Positions 1-10,318 are shown, numbered from the stretch's first letter. The stretch: 64,000 nt of DNA from Burkholderia ubonensis subsp. mesacidophila (GCF_002097715.1 NZ_CP020738.1:1612001-1676000), one strand, 5' to 3'. Notes: generated by a model from the letters alone, not told the origin. Translations and numbers: made by a program.

Positions 1-3000
1 GCGACCGGCAAGAACGTTGCAGGCGGCAACGTCACGGCGAAGGGCCACGGCGTGAACCTTGCCGGCGGCACGACGGCAGCGAACGGCAACCTGTCGCTGA
101 CTGCCACGACCGGTGACGTGAACCTTGCGAATGCGACGACCAGCACTCAAGGTGCATTCACGGCGAATGCGGCGGGCGCGGTCGTCAACGACCATGGCGA
201 ACTGTCGAGCCAGGGCAGCACCACGGTAACGGCCGGCAGCGTATCGAACCAGGGCGGCAAGGTGTCGTCGCAGGGGCCGCTGTCGGTGACGGCCACCTCC
301 GGGCAACTCGCCAACCAGTCCGGCTCATTTGTATCGAAAAGCACGCTGGCGCTGCGCGGCGGCGCCATCGCGAACAATCAAGGCACGATCCAGAGCGCCG
401 GGCGAGCAACAGTCGACGGGGTCACGATCGACAACACGGCGGGCCGCATTACGTCGCTCAATACCGATGGGCTGGCGCTGACGGCGACCGGCCAGCTCAC
501 GAATGCAGCCGGTACGGCAGCGGACGGCGCGCAAGGCGGCGTGATCGGCGGCAATGGCGATGTGACCGTGCAAGGCGGGAATATAGCCAACCACGCGACG
601 ATCAAGTCCAACACGAATCTTCATGTTTCCGGTCAGTCGGTCGACAACAGCGGCGGCACGCTGAAGGGCGTCCAGGGCGTGACGGTCGATGCGGGTGCGC
701 ACCTGACCAACCGTGGCGGCACGATCATCGGCCATACGGCCAAGGTCGACGGCACGACGCTGGACAACAGTGCCGGCACCGTGCAGGCCGATCAGGTCTC
801 GTTGGGCGCAACCGATGTGGTGAACCACGGCGGCACGATCACGCAAACCGGGGCCGGCGCGATGACGGTCAACGTCTCGGGCACGCTCGACAATTCGAGC
901 GGCGGCACGCTGCAATCCGACAGCACCGACCTCATGCTCGCCCCGACCACGCTCAAGAACGACGGCGGCACGATTACGCATGCGGGTACTGGCACGCTGA
1001 CGCTTGGCAATGGCGCCGGCTCGGTTTCGAACGTCGGCGGCACGATCGCAGGTAACGGGCGGGTCGTTGCGCAAACCGGTGCGTTGAACAACACATCGGG
1101 TTCGATCAACGGTCAAACCGGCTTGTCGGCCACGGTCGGCGGCGCGCTGAACAACAAGAACGGCAAGCTGTCTTCCGATACGGATCTCGGCTTGACCAGC
1201 GGCACGCTGACGAACGACGGCGGCCGGATCGGCGCGATCACGAATGCGACGATTCACACGGGCTCGATGACGAACCAGAGCGGTTCGATCGTTGCGCCGA
1301 ACCTGTCAGTTACCGCCGATTCGACGCTGGATAACAGCGGGGGCAAGCTCGAAACCAATCAGCTCGTGCTGACCACGCCGAACCTGATGAACCATGGCGG
1401 CACGATCACGCAATATGGATCGTCGGCAATGAGCGTCAATGTCAGCGGCACGCTGGACAACTCTGCGGGCGGTACGATCCAGACGAACAGCCGGGATCTC
1501 ACCCTCGCCCCGGCCCAGTTGAACAATGCCGGCGGGACGATTACGCATGCCGGGACGGGTACGCTGAAGATCGCACCGGCCAATGGCGCGAGCGCGCTGA
1601 ACAACGCATCGGGCACCATCGTCACCAAGGGGCAAGCGGTTGTCGACGCGAGCAGTTGGGACAACTCGAGCGGTATTCTCTCGGCACAGGGCGGGACGAC
1701 CGGAACGATCGCGGGCGACGTCAACAACACACGGGGGCTGGTGCGTTCGGATGCGTTCCTGTCGCTCACCAGCGGCGGCTCGCTGGCGAACCAAAGCGGT
1801 CACATCCAGGCCGGCCAGTCGACGGTGGGCGATACCAGCACGCTTGCCGTTCAATCCGCGTCGATCAACAACGCTGACGGGGCGATTACGAACCTCGGCA
1901 GGGGCGCGATGACCGTGCAAGGCGGTAGCCAGATCGTCAACAGCCATGCCGGCGATGTGTTCGGCATGGGCGCGATCACCGGTAACGGCGACGTGACGGT
2001 CAGCGCGGCATCGATTTCCAACACGCAAGGCGGGCAACTGAGCGGCGGGGCGCTGCACGTCCAGGGCAACACGTTGGACAACAGCGGCGGGCAGATCGGC
2101 AACATTGCCAATTCGAACGGCGACGTCGGCGTGACGACAACCGGCGCGATCACGAACACGAACGGGCAAATCAGCTCGACGCACGACCTGACGGTAACGG
2201 CCGCGACGCTGCAAGGCGGCGGCACGTACGGCGCTACTCACGATGCGAACGTGAATCTGCAGGGTGACTTCGCGGTGACGCCCGGCTACCAGTTCAACGT
2301 CGGCCATGACCTTGCCTTTACGCTGCCGGGCACGTTCGACAACAGCGGCAACGTGCAGTCGGTCAACAACCTGAGCGTTAGCGCGGGCAACATCGTCAAT
2401 TCGGGCGCGCTGTCGGCGGGCGGGCTGCTGCGTACGCAATCGGGCAACCTGACCAACACGGGCGCGATCGTGGGCGGCAGCACGTCGCTCAATGCAACGG
2501 GCACCGTCTCGAACGTCGGGCCGACCGCGCTGATTGGCGGCTCGGACAGCAACGGCACGCTCGAGATTCTTGCCAACGACATCGAGAACCGCGACGACAC
2601 GACGACGACCGACTCGATCGCAACGACTGCGATCTTCGGCATGGGCAGGGTCGTGCTGGCGGGCAGGAAGGATGCGAGCGGCAACTATGCGAACGCGGCG
2701 CTGGTCAATAACGTGTCTGCGCTGATCCAGTCCGGCGGCGCCATGGAACTGCACGCCGACAGGGTGACGAGCACGCGTCGCGTGATGACCACCACGGGTT
2801 ACACGAATAACGTCGATCCGGCCGTTCTGGAACGGTACGGCATCAGCATGTCGGGCTGCGTGGCCCTTCACATGGAGGCCTGCAGCGGTCGTGACGTCGG
2901 CTGGCCCAGGCTCACGCGCATTCCGGATGATCCCGATTACGATCCCGCGCCCGTCATCGCCAAGCTGCTGGCTCAGCCGGGCGGGATGTTTACGGATCCG

Positions 3001-6000
3001 CCCCACAGTGGTCAGTGGAACAGCGGCTATCAGTACACGACCTACACGGGCGTCGCGATCTCGAACATGATCAAGGACGTCAGCCCCGCTGCGCAAATCG
3101 TGTCGGGCGGTGCGATCGACGCATCGTCATCCGGCACGTTTCAAAACCACTGGAGCAATATCGCGGCGGTGGGCAATGTGAATTTGCCTGCTCGTTACGA
3201 TGCGGATGGCTGGGCGGCGACGGGCCAGCAGGCGCCGGGCGTGACGGTCACCTACTCCGGGCACTATCACTACAACAACTACGACAACACCGAACACAAC
3301 TGGACATCGCCGTTCGGCAATGCGGGCGGCGCACCGGCTGACGTCAAGCAGTACGCCCTGCCGGATTACAAATCGACCTTGGGTTCGAACGGGACGATCT
3401 CCGGCACCGGCGTGAGCATCAACAACACGGCCGCCAATGCGTCGATTCCGTCGCTGGGCCTGCTGCCCGGTCAAGCCGTGCCGGGTCTGACGCTCGGCGG
3501 ACTGAGCGGCAACGCGAGCGTCACGAAGTCGGGGGCCGCGGTCGTGCATGGCGGTGCGCCGATCCAGGTGGATCCGATCATCGCCAGTGCGACGGCGTTG
3601 AACGTGCTGAACAACCTGACGATTCCGCAGGGCGGGCTGTACCGACCGAACGCCGCGCCGAATCCCGGCTATGTCGTCGAGACGAATCCGGCGTTTACGA
3701 ACCAGAAGAGCCTCCTGTCGAGCGACTACTTCTTTAGCCAGATCGGCGTCGACCTGACCCATATCCCGAAACGCCTCGGAGATGGCTTCTACGAGCAGCA
3801 ACTCGTCCGCAACCAGGTCACGGCGTTGACCGGCAAGGCGGGGCTGGGGCCATATGCAGACCTGCAGACGATGTATCAGTCGCTGATGGCAGCCGGCGCG
3901 GAATTGTCGAAGTCGCTTGACTTGCCGATCGGCGCGAGCCTGTCGAGTGCGCAGGTGTCGAAGCTCACCAGCAACGTGATCTTGATGGAAACGCGTGTGG
4001 TCGACGGCCAGTCCGTATTGGTGCCGGTCGTGTATCTCGCGAAGGTCAATCAGCAGAACATGGGCAACGGCCCGCTGATTGCCGCGACGGACATCGATAT
4101 CAAGGACGCGCAGTCGTTCACGAACAACGGCACGTTGAAAGCGGACAATGCGCTGTCGGTTCAGGGCAAGCAGATCGACAATGCATTCGGTGCCATGCAA
4201 AGCGGTGGGCTGACGACGCTGTTAGCGGATCACAACGTCGACTTGACGTCGGCGAATGTCAAGGCGGGCAGCCTCGTCATCGGCGCAGGCGACGATCTGA
4301 TTCTCGATACGGCGACGAATACGCAGAAGCAGGTCAGCGGTGACGGCGCAACGCGTAGTGCGACGACATTGGGGCCGACCGCACGCATCGATGTGGCAGG
4401 CGATGCGGGAATCATCACGGGCGGCAACTTCCAGCAAAACGCCGGCGAGTTGTCGGTCGGCGGAAACTTCGGCGCGTTGATCGGTGGCGACTGGACGCTC
4501 GGTGCAGTGCAGACCGGCGAACACAAGGTCGTGCAGCGTGCGAACGGTGTGTCGGATATGGACTTCAACCACGCCACCGTCAGCTCGGTCAAGGTCGGGG
4601 GTGTGTCGGGAATCAGCGTCGCGGGCGACCTCACGTCGCACGGTGCGCAAATCGAGTTGGGACGCGGCGGGGCAATCGACGCGAAAGGCAACGTGTCGTT
4701 GCTGACCGCCAGCTCGACGTCGACCGTGAACAGCAACAGCTCGGGCAGCGATCATCGCCGCAGCTATTCAGACAGTTTGCATGCGTCGGACCAGACGCTG
4801 ACCGGTACGACGCTCAAGAGCGGCGATGCGCTTGCCATGTCGTCCGGCAAGGACTTGACGCTTAGCGGCAGTACGCTGACGCTCGACAAGGGCAAGGTGA
4901 CGCTGAACGCGAAGGGCGATGTGAATATCGGTGCGGCGACCGAGACGCGCGAATTCAATTCGCATGAAACGCACAGTCACAGCGTCGTCGTGAGCAATAC
5001 GAAGGTGGCGAGCGGTATCGATCAGGTGGACGTGATCAGTCACGGCAGCTCGGTGTCCGCCGACAGCGTGTCGGTGACGAGCGGCCAGGACATTAACGTG
5101 ACCGGAAGCGCAGTCGCCGGAGCGCGTGATGTTTCGCTGGATGCCGCTCGGCACGTGAATATCCTTGCCGCGGAAGATCGGAGCGATTCGTCGAAGTATT
5201 ACGACAAGAAGCAATCGGGCTTGATGAGATCGGGCGGCCTCGGCTTCACGGTCGGTTCGGCTGAACAGAAGGCGCAGTCGGACAATCATGTCGTTCAGCA
5301 AAGCCAGGCGCGCAGCACCGTAGGCAGCGTGCAAGGCAACGTGTCGATCAAGGCCGGGGAAAACGTTCACATCGGCGGCAGCGACGTCGTGGCCGGCAAG
5401 GCCGCCGACGACACGAAGAACGCCACCGGCAACATCGACATCGTCGGCCGGAATGTGACGATCGATCCGGGTCAGGACGACGAACGGACGCACGACCAGC
5501 AGGAGTTCAAGTCAAGCGGCTTTACGGTCGCGATGACGGGTACGCTGTTCGATACCGTCCGCAATGTGAAAGACAACGCGTCGACGGGTAACGCCTTTCA
5601 GCGTGCCCAGAGTGTCGCGACCGAGATCGGGGCCAGCGCGGCCGATGTGCCGTCGATTTCGGTGACGTATGGCCGCAGCCAAAGCAAAAGCTCGCTCGAC
5701 ACGTCGAGCCTGACGAATGCAGGCAGCACGGTTCGCGGCGGCGGCAATGTGTCGGTGATCGCAACCGGGGGCGCGGCGAAAGACGCCCAGGGGCGCGCCA
5801 CGGACGGCGACATCACGGTGGTCGGCTCGGCGATCAGTGCGGGCGGCGCCGCGTTGCTCGACGCGAATCGGAACGTCACGCTTGCGGCGTCGACGGATCA
5901 GTATCGGCAGAAGAGCGAGTCGAGCAGTTCGAGTTCGAGTTTTGCGTTGCTGTCGACGCCGAGCGTCGGCGATCTGGCGCGCTGGATCGGCGGGACGGCA

Positions 6001-9000
6001 AATCATGGCGGCAACAGCCCGTCGCCATACAACGCATTCCGCAGTGACGCGAACGGCTGGACGACGGCAACGACTCAGGCCCCGACGACGGTTTCGGGCA
6101 ATACCGTGACGGTGCGCAGCAAAACGGGCGATGTGAACGTGATCGGCTCGGGCATCAGCGGTACGGAAAGCGTCGATGTGGTCGCGAAGCAAGGTGCGAT
6201 CAACGTGCTCGCGGGCCTGGAATCGAGCAAGAGCCATCAGGAATCGAGCAGTCGCCAGATCGGCAATCTCGGCAGCAACGGCACGGCGACGGGCTTCAGC
6301 GTCGGCGTGGCGAACAGCCACACGGTCCAGGACAGCGCGAGCGATACGCAGAGCAGGATGCGCAGCCAGATCGCGAGCGCCGGCAACGTGACGCTCGACG
6401 CGAAGCAGGATTTGACGGTTACCGGCTCGGACGTCATGGCGGGCAAGGATTTGACGCTGACCGGCAAGAACCTGAACTTCGATCCGGGTACCGATACGAC
6501 GCAAACCAGCATGAGCCAGCATTCGAGCCAGTTCGGCGTGAGCCTGGCGCTTGGCGGGGCGGCTGGCAACGCGGTGGCGGCCGTGAACCAGAGCATGCGG
6601 AATCCGGCGCGTGGCGGCGATGCGCGACTTGGCGCGCTGGACAAGGCGCAAGCCGCGCTGGCGACGTACAGCGCGTATCAAGTCGCCGACGCGTTTACAT
6701 CTGGCAAGCCGACGAATCAGGCGCTCGTGAAGGCGACCGTGAGTATCGGCGGCGGCACCAGTTCGAGCGAATCACACAGCAGCTCACTCGCGAACGCGGG
6801 CAGCAAGTTGACGGCTGGCGAGAACGTCAAACTGATCGCGACCGGCAGCGGCGCCAAGGATCAGGACGGTCTTGCGACGGACGGCGATATCAATGCGCGG
6901 GGAACGCAGATTTCGGGCAAGAACGTAACGCTCGAGGCGGCGCGCGATGTCAATCTGCAAAGTGCGAAGGACACGACTCAGCTGTCGAGCCGCAACAGCA
7001 GCAGCGGCGGCAGTATTGGCGTGGGTGTGGCGCTGGGCGGGCAACAAAACGGCATCACGGTGGAGCTTGCCGCGAGCATTGCGCGTGGCCACGCGAACGG
7101 CCAGAGCGTGACGAACCGCGACACGGTGGTTTCGGCGAGCGATACGCTGACGTTGAAGAGCGGCCGGGACACGAATCTGCGCGGCGCGGAGACGTCGGGC
7201 CAGACGATCAACGCCGAGGTGGGTCACGACCTGAACATCCAGAGCCAGCAGGATACGGCGACATACGAAAGCAAGCAGACGAGCGGCGGATTCCAGATGA
7301 GCGTTTGCGTGCCGCCGATCTGCTACGGCCAGACGGTGAGCGGCAGCGCCAACGTCAGCCAGCAGAAGATCACGGCGACGTATCAGTCCGTGAACCGGCA
7401 AAGCGGGATGTTTGCGGGCGACGGGGGGTATCACGTCACCGTCGGCAAGCATACGCAGCTGGACGGTGGCGCCATCGCAAGCAGCACGGCCGGCGCAGAC
7501 AAGAGCAGCCTGTCGACGGAGACGTTCGGGCATACGAATCTCGAGAACAAGCTGAGCTACTCGGGTGACTCGATGGGTTTTGGCGCGAGCGGTGGTGTCG
7601 GCAACAGCTCGCCGGGCGGCATCAAACTGAATACGCCGGTCGTGCAGACGGGGCCGGCGGGTGTTGGACCGGTGACGGCGAATGGTTTGGGGCCAAGCGG
7701 ATTCTCGTCGGCGGGCACGAGCAGCGAGGCGACCGGGACGACCTACGCGACCGTGAGCCCTGGCACGATCACGGTTCGCGGCGATGCGGGCACTGGCCAC
7801 GACAGCACGGCGGGCCTGAATCGTGATATGTCGATCGCGAACGGTGCGATCGAAAACACGTTCGATGCGCGGAAGGTGCAGAACGATCTGGCAGTGCAGC
7901 AGGCGGCGGGGCAGGTCGGGATGCAGATCGTGGGGGCGGTTGGGAAGTATCTGACGGATAAGGCGTCCAGGGCCGTCACGAAGGCGAAGGATGCGTTGGA
8001 CGACGCCGAAAAGTCCCAAGACCCGGCAGCGATTGCGAAGGCGAAGGCCGATCTCGATGCGGCCAATCAGCAGTATGCGATGTGGAATGATGACAGCACG
8101 TCCAGAAAGGCCGCACACGCCATCGTGGCGGGTGGTGCGGCGGCGCTGGGCGGCGGCAATGTTGTCGGTGCAGTTGGAGGCACGATCGCGGGAGATTATG
8201 CGGGCTCGGCCGTCGGACAACTCACTGATGGCACTCTGGGTGGCACATTGCTGACGAACGTGGCTGCCGGTGTTGCTGGTGCAGCGGTTGGCGGGGCGCT
8301 GGGAGGAGCATCGGGTGCGATCAGCGGTGCGGGCGGAGCGTTAAGTGCAGATCTCTACAACCGGCAGCTCCACCCGCAAGAACGCGACATGATCGCGAAG
8401 GTTGCGAAAAAGATAGCTGAGGCTATCGGCAAGACGTCGGCCGATCAGCAATCGCTTACTTCGTACTGGACGGACATGTTGACGTTGGCGGCCGATGCGA
8501 AGGTGGATGCGCAAGCATCCCAACAACTCGATCAGTACAAGACTCAGCTGACGCACGCAGCGCAGGCATCAGGAAACACTCAGGCACTGGATACGTTCAA
8601 CACGAATCTGGAAATCGCACAGAACGCGATCAATCAGATGTCGGGGCTGACGATCTTTGGCGTCGGCGGCCCGATTGTTGCGGATGATGGCGTGCTGAAG
8701 ACGTTCCAGGCAACCGGCTCTCAATTCAACGATTCGACATTGTTTGATACGCCGGGAGGAACGAGGTCGGGATTGGCACTTGGCCAGACGCCAGCATCTG
8801 CGGGCATCGGCTCCGATTACTACATTGCGCCGAATGGGCCGACGAATCAGCAAATCGCAGGATTTGCCAGAGATATGATCCAGCGGGCCGCGACGCGGAA
8901 CGGCGCTGCCAGCCCTGCCTATCCGTTGGAGGAAATCGTGCTGGGCGGGGCGGCCGGCAAGATTGTCTCTGGCGTAGTTGGTGCCATTCTGAACAGAGGC

Positions 9001-9462
9001 ATGGCGCAAGGTGCGACCGATGCGGTAGTAGCGGACAATGTCTGGCATTCTACGAGAGTGCCGGAGGCAGCTAAGGGAATATTGGAAAAAGGAATCGATC
9101 CCGCATTTCTAAATCCAAAAACTCGCTTTGGTTCTGCGTTCTACGTTGCAGAACAGCCAGGAACTTCGTTAGCTGAGATGGCGCACTATGGAGTCGATCC
9201 AAGTACGGGTATTCGCTTTTCTGTAAATCAAGATGCCGTAAAAGTTCTCGATCTGACCAACCCGGGCATTGCGGCCAAGTGGGGGTATGGCGGTGGACCA
9301 ATAAGCGGGGTGACACAGAAGATCGGTTCGGATGCGATGGCGCAAGGTTATAATACTATTAGATATTTCTCGGAGCGAGCCGCGGGAGGAACAAATTTGG
9401 CGATTATTGGTGATTTTAATAAGATTTTGAAACCCATTATGGTTACCCCGGTGGCACCATGA
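1..9462 (+). CDS. bcpA: Contact-dependent inhibition toxin / filamentous haemagglutinin (BcpA/CdiA type), 5' end outside window
   Basis: The reading frame is open at base 1, so the ATG at 52 is internal and the secretion signal and TPS domain lie upstream. The first ~2000 visible residues are Gly/Asn/Thr-rich haemagglutinin repeats (many 'LDNSGG' and 'NHGGTIT' units) that form an extended beta-helix. A more helical, Ala/Gly-rich stretch follows from about residue 2610. A Burkholderia-type LYN boundary motif is at residues 2785-2787 (bases 8353-8361), which in this family separates the shared stalk from the exchangeable toxin. The last ~140 residues (WHST at 3015-3018, FGSAFYVAE around 3044-3052) look like an ADP-ribosyltransferase-like or RES-like fold; this is inference. 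The stop overlaps the next ATG by 4 bases. The order toxin, immunity, TpsB is the Burkholderia bcp order. Confidence 0.93.
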   Translation, partial: ATGKNVAGGNVTAKGHGVNLAGGTTAANGNLSLTATTGDVNLANATTSTQGAFTANAAGAVVNDHGELSSQGSTTVTAGSVSNQGGKVSSQGPLSVTATSGQLANQSGSFVSKSTLALRGGAIANNQGTIQSAGRATVDGVTIDNTAGRITSLNTDGLALTATGQLTNAAGTAADGAQGGVIGGNGDVTVQGGNIANHATIKSNTNLHVSGQSVDNSGGTLKGVQGVTVDAGAHLTNRGGTIIGHTAKVDGTTLDNSAGTVQADQVSLGATDVVNHGGTITQTGAGAMTVNVSGTLDNSSGGTLQSDSTDLMLAPTTLKNDGGTITHAGTGTLTLGNGAGSVSNVGGTIAGNGRVVAQTGALNNTSGSINGQTGLSATVGGALNNKNGKLSSDTDLGLTSGTLTNDGGRIGAITNATIHTGSMTNQSGSIVAPNLSVTADSTLDNSGGKLETNQLVLTTPNLMNHGGTITQYGSSAMSVNVSGTLDNSAGGTIQTNSRDLTLAPAQLNNAGGTITHAGTGTLKIAPANGASALNNASGTIVTKGQAVVDASSWDNSSGILSAQGGTTGTIAGDVNNTRGLVRSDAFLSLTSGGSLANQSGHIQAGQSTVGDTSTLAVQSASINNADGAITNLGRGAMTVQGGSQIVNSHAGDVFGMGAITGNGDVTVSAASISNTQGGQLSGGALHVQGNTLDNSGGQIGNIANSNGDVGVTTTGAITNTNGQISSTHDLTVTAATLQGGGTYGATHDANVNLQGDFAVTPGYQFNVGHDLAFTLPGTFDNSGNVQSVNNLSVSAGNIVNSGALSAGGLLRTQSGNLTNTGAIVGGSTSLNATGTVSNVGPTALIGGSDSNGTLEILANDIENRDDTTTTDSIATTAIFGMGRVVLAGRKDASGNYANAALVNNVSALIQSGGAMELHADRVTSTRRVMTTTGYTNNVDPAVLERYGISMSGCVALHMEACSGRDVGWPRLTRIPDDPDYDPAPVIAKLLAQPGGMFTDPPHSGQWNSGYQYTTYTGVAISNMIKDVSPAAQIVSGGAIDASSSGTFQNHWSNIAAVGNVNLPARYDADGWAATGQQAPGVTVTYSGHYHYNNYDNTEHNWTSPFGNAGGAPADVKQYALPDYKSTLGSNGTISGTGVSINNTAANASIPSLGLLPGQAVPGLTLGGLSGNASVTKSGAAVVHGGAPIQVDPIIASATALNVLNNLTIPQGGLYRPNAAPNPGYVVETNPAFTNQKSLLSSDYFFSQIGVDLTHIPKRLGDGFYEQQLVRNQVTALTGKAGLGPYADLQTMYQSLMAAGAELSKSLDLPIGASLSSAQVSKLTSNVILMETRVVDGQSVLVPVVYLAKVNQQNMGNGPLIAATDIDIKDAQSFTNNGTLKADNALSVQGKQIDNAFGAMQSGGLTTLLADHNVDLTSANVKAGSLVIGAGDDLILDTATNTQKQVSGDGATRSATTLGPTARIDVAGDAGIITGGNFQQNAGELSVGGNFGALIGGDWTLGAVQTGEHKVVQRANGVSDMDFNHATVSSVKVGGVSGISVAGDLTSHGAQIELGRGGAIDAKGNVSLLTASSTSTVNSNSSGSDHRRSYSDSLHASDQTLTGTTLKSGDALAMSSGKDLTLSGSTLTLDKGKVTLNAKGDVNIGAATETREFNSHETHSHSVVVSNTKVASGIDQVDVISHGSSVSADSVSVTSGQDINVTGSAVAGARDVSLDAARHVNILAAEDRSDSSKYYDKKQSGLMRSGGLGFTVGSAEQKAQSDNHVVQQSQARSTVGSVQGNVSIKAGENVHIGGSDVVAGKAADDTKNATGNIDIVGRNVTIDPGQDDERTHDQQEFKSSGFTVAMTGTLFDTVRNVKDNASTGNAFQRAQSVATEIGASAADVPSISVTYGRSQSKSSLDTSSLTNAGSTVRGGGNVSVIATGGAAKDAQGRATDGDITVVGSAISAGGAALLDANRNVTLAASTDQYRQKSESSSSSSSFALLSTPSVGDLARWIGGTANHGGNSPSPYNAFRSDANGWTTATTQAPTTVSGNTVTVRSKTGDVNVIGSGISGTESVDVVAKQGAINVLAGLESSKSHQESSSRQIGNLGSNGTATGFSVGVANSHTVQDSASDTQSRMRSQIASAGNVTLDAKQDLTVTGSDVMAGKDLTLTGKNLNFDPGTDTTQTSMSQHSSQFGVSLALGGAAGNAVAAVNQSMRNPARGGDARLGALDKAQAALATYSAYQVADAFTSGKPTNQALVKATVSIGGGTSSSESHSSSLANAGSKLTAGENVKLIATGSGAKDQDGLATDGDINARGTQISGKNVTLEAARDVNLQSAKDTTQLSSRNSSSGGSIGVGVALGGQQNGITVELAASIARGHANGQSVTNRDTVVSASDTLTLKSGRDTNLRGAETSGQTINAEVGHDLNIQSQQDTATYESKQTSGGFQMSVCVPPICYGQTVSGSANVSQQKITATYQSVNRQSGMFAGDGGYHVTVGKHTQLDGGAIASSTAGADKSSLSTETFGHTNLENKLSYSGDSMGFGASGGVGNSSPGGIKLNTPVVQTGPAGVGPVTANGLGPSGFSSAGTSSEATGTTYATVSPGTITVRGDAGTGHDSTAGLNRDMSIANGAIENTFDARKVQNDLAVQQAAGQVGMQIVGAVGKYLTDKASRAVTKAKDALDDAEKSQDPAAIAKAKADLDAANQQYAMWNDDSTSRKAAHAIVAGGAAALGGGNVVGAVGGTIAGDYAGSAVGQLTDGTLGGTLLTNVAAGVAGAAVGGALGGASGAISGAGGALSADLYNRQLHPQERDMIAKVAKKIAEAIGKTSADQQSLTSYWTDMLTLAADAKVDAQASQQLDQYKTQLTHAAQASGNTQALDTFNTNLEIAQNAINQMSGLTIFGVGGPIVADDGVLKTFQATGSQFNDSTLFDTPGGTRSGLALGQTPASAGIGSDYYIAPNGPTNQQIAGFARDMIQRAATRNGAASPAYPLEEIVLGGAAGKIVSGVVGAILNRGMAQGATDAVVADNVWHSTRVPEAAKGILEKGIDPAFLNPKTRFGSAFYVAEQPGTSLAEMAHYGVDPSTGIRFSVNQDAVKVLDLTNPGIAAKWGYGGGPISGVTQKIGSDAMAQGYNTIRYFSERAAGGTNLAIIGDFNKILKPIMVTPVAP
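823..1584 (+). repeat. Duplicated 189-codon haemagglutinin module
   Basis: The segment that starts NHGGTITQ at 823 recurs at 1390, an offset of 567 bases (189 codons). Both copies run through VNVSGTLDNS and LAP to GGTITHAGTGTL. Repeats of this size are common in filamentous haemagglutinins and can change stalk length by recombination. Confidence 0.75.
8362..9459 (+). other. Variable C-terminal toxin region of the CDI protein
   Basis: This is the ~366-codon segment after the LYN motif. It is expected to be cleaved off and delivered to neighbouring cells. The first part (entry/pretoxin) keeps the GC-rich style of the stalk, but from about 9060 the sequence becomes visibly AT-richer and stays so through the immunity gene. 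That is the usual sign of an exchanged toxin-immunity cassette. His3016 and Tyr3048 fit an H-Y pair of the ADP-ribosyltransferase fold, but a third catalytic residue cannot be assigned by eye. Confidence 0.6.
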
Positions 9463-9917
9463 AACTAGAGCTTATGAAGTGTAAATGTTCCACATGCGGA
9501 AATGATTTTTTTGCGCCATCGCTGGGTGATGGCGCCTACGGTGAATTTTTGCTGTGGTCGGAAAATGGGAAAGTCGTCTACTTGAACGTATTTGAGGATC
9601 AGACGCTTAAGGAGGTTGACAATTTGCTTTGTCTGCATTCAAAGACGTCGGCGCTGGCTTCATTGGATCGCGCCAAGATTCTCCATAAAATCTACGGTAA
9701 ATTGGCGTGCGATAGGGACGAGAATGGATCGATTTTTTCGATCGAAGCGTTACCGCCATGCCCAGTGTGTGGAAGTCAAGCGATAGCATCATGGGAGTCA
9801 ACCAATCCAGCCGAGGTGGTCGATATAGAGTTGAGCAATGTAACTCATTTTTATTGGAATTCGCTTACCGTTGATGAAAAGGGAAAAATGGTGGATATGG
9901 AGCTGTCGGGATTGTGA
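9459..9917 (+). CDS. bcpI: Predicted CDI immunity protein (BcpI position), zinc-ribbon-like
   Basis: 152 aa. The ATG sits in the toxin stop (ATGA overlap), so the pair is translationally coupled. The protein has a CSTC motif near the N-terminus and a CPVC motif near residue 105, each followed by Gly, which together look like the two knuckles of a zinc ribbon. The middle is acidic and mixed alpha/beta. Base composition is clearly AT-richer than the stalk or the transporter gene. No family is recognised; the function rests on position: directly after the toxin tip and before the TpsB gene, as in Burkholderia bcpAIOB loci. It would bind and neutralise the cognate C-terminal domain in the cytoplasm. 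Confidence 0.75.
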   Translation: MKLELMKCKCSTCGNDFFAPSLGDGAYGEFLLWSENGKVVYLNVFEDQTLKEVDNLLCLHSKTSALASLDRAKILHKIYGKLACDRDENGSIFSIEALPPCPVCGSQAIASWESTNPAEVVDIELSNVTHFYWNSLTVDEKGKMVDMELSGL

Positions 9918-10318
9918 GAGCAATGCGGGAAACCCACCGCAAGACTGAATGAATTTGATGGGAGGATGTGAATGGGTATATTTGGACGTGGATTATTGTT
10001 GGGTGTTTTTCAAAAATGATGGAGTTGGCGTTCCCGGAAGTGCGGGTTGGGGTTGAGTGGAGATGTGCGGTGGGCTAGAAGAGGGGATTTTGGGGTAGAG
10101 TTTTTCGATTGATTGGGGGCGTGTTGTGAAGTATGGGTGCACAAATGTTGTGCGTGACCTGAGATTACGGTAATTGTTCTATGAGGATGTCCCGGTGCAC
10201 GTTCAGTTGCTCGGTTTATCGACAAGTCATCGTGGTAGGTGACGCCGAGAGATTTTCGAAACGTGCTCCGGAGTATTGGTGTGCGACGCGCAGGAAAAAT
10301 CAGGGAAGTTAATAAGAA
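9918..10318. other. Intergenic region between immunity and TpsB genes
   Basis: About 400 bases, G/T-rich on the + strand. In Burkholderia class I loci this interval can hold a short bcpO gene for a small lipoprotein. Here only very short frames exist (15 codons from 9972 behind GGAGG, 35 codons from 9949), and neither has a lipobox or recognisable content. A GGGAAG ribosome site precedes the TpsB ATG. I see no terminator. Confidence 0.6.

Noticed and set aside
823..1584. Repeats in the haemagglutinin gene as a CRISPR-like array
   Set aside because: The repeats are long, in-phase protein repeats inside one coding frame, without constant spacers.
9949..10056. A 35-codon frame and a 15-codon frame (9972) as bcpO
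   Set aside because: No lipobox, signal peptide or recognisable content in either.
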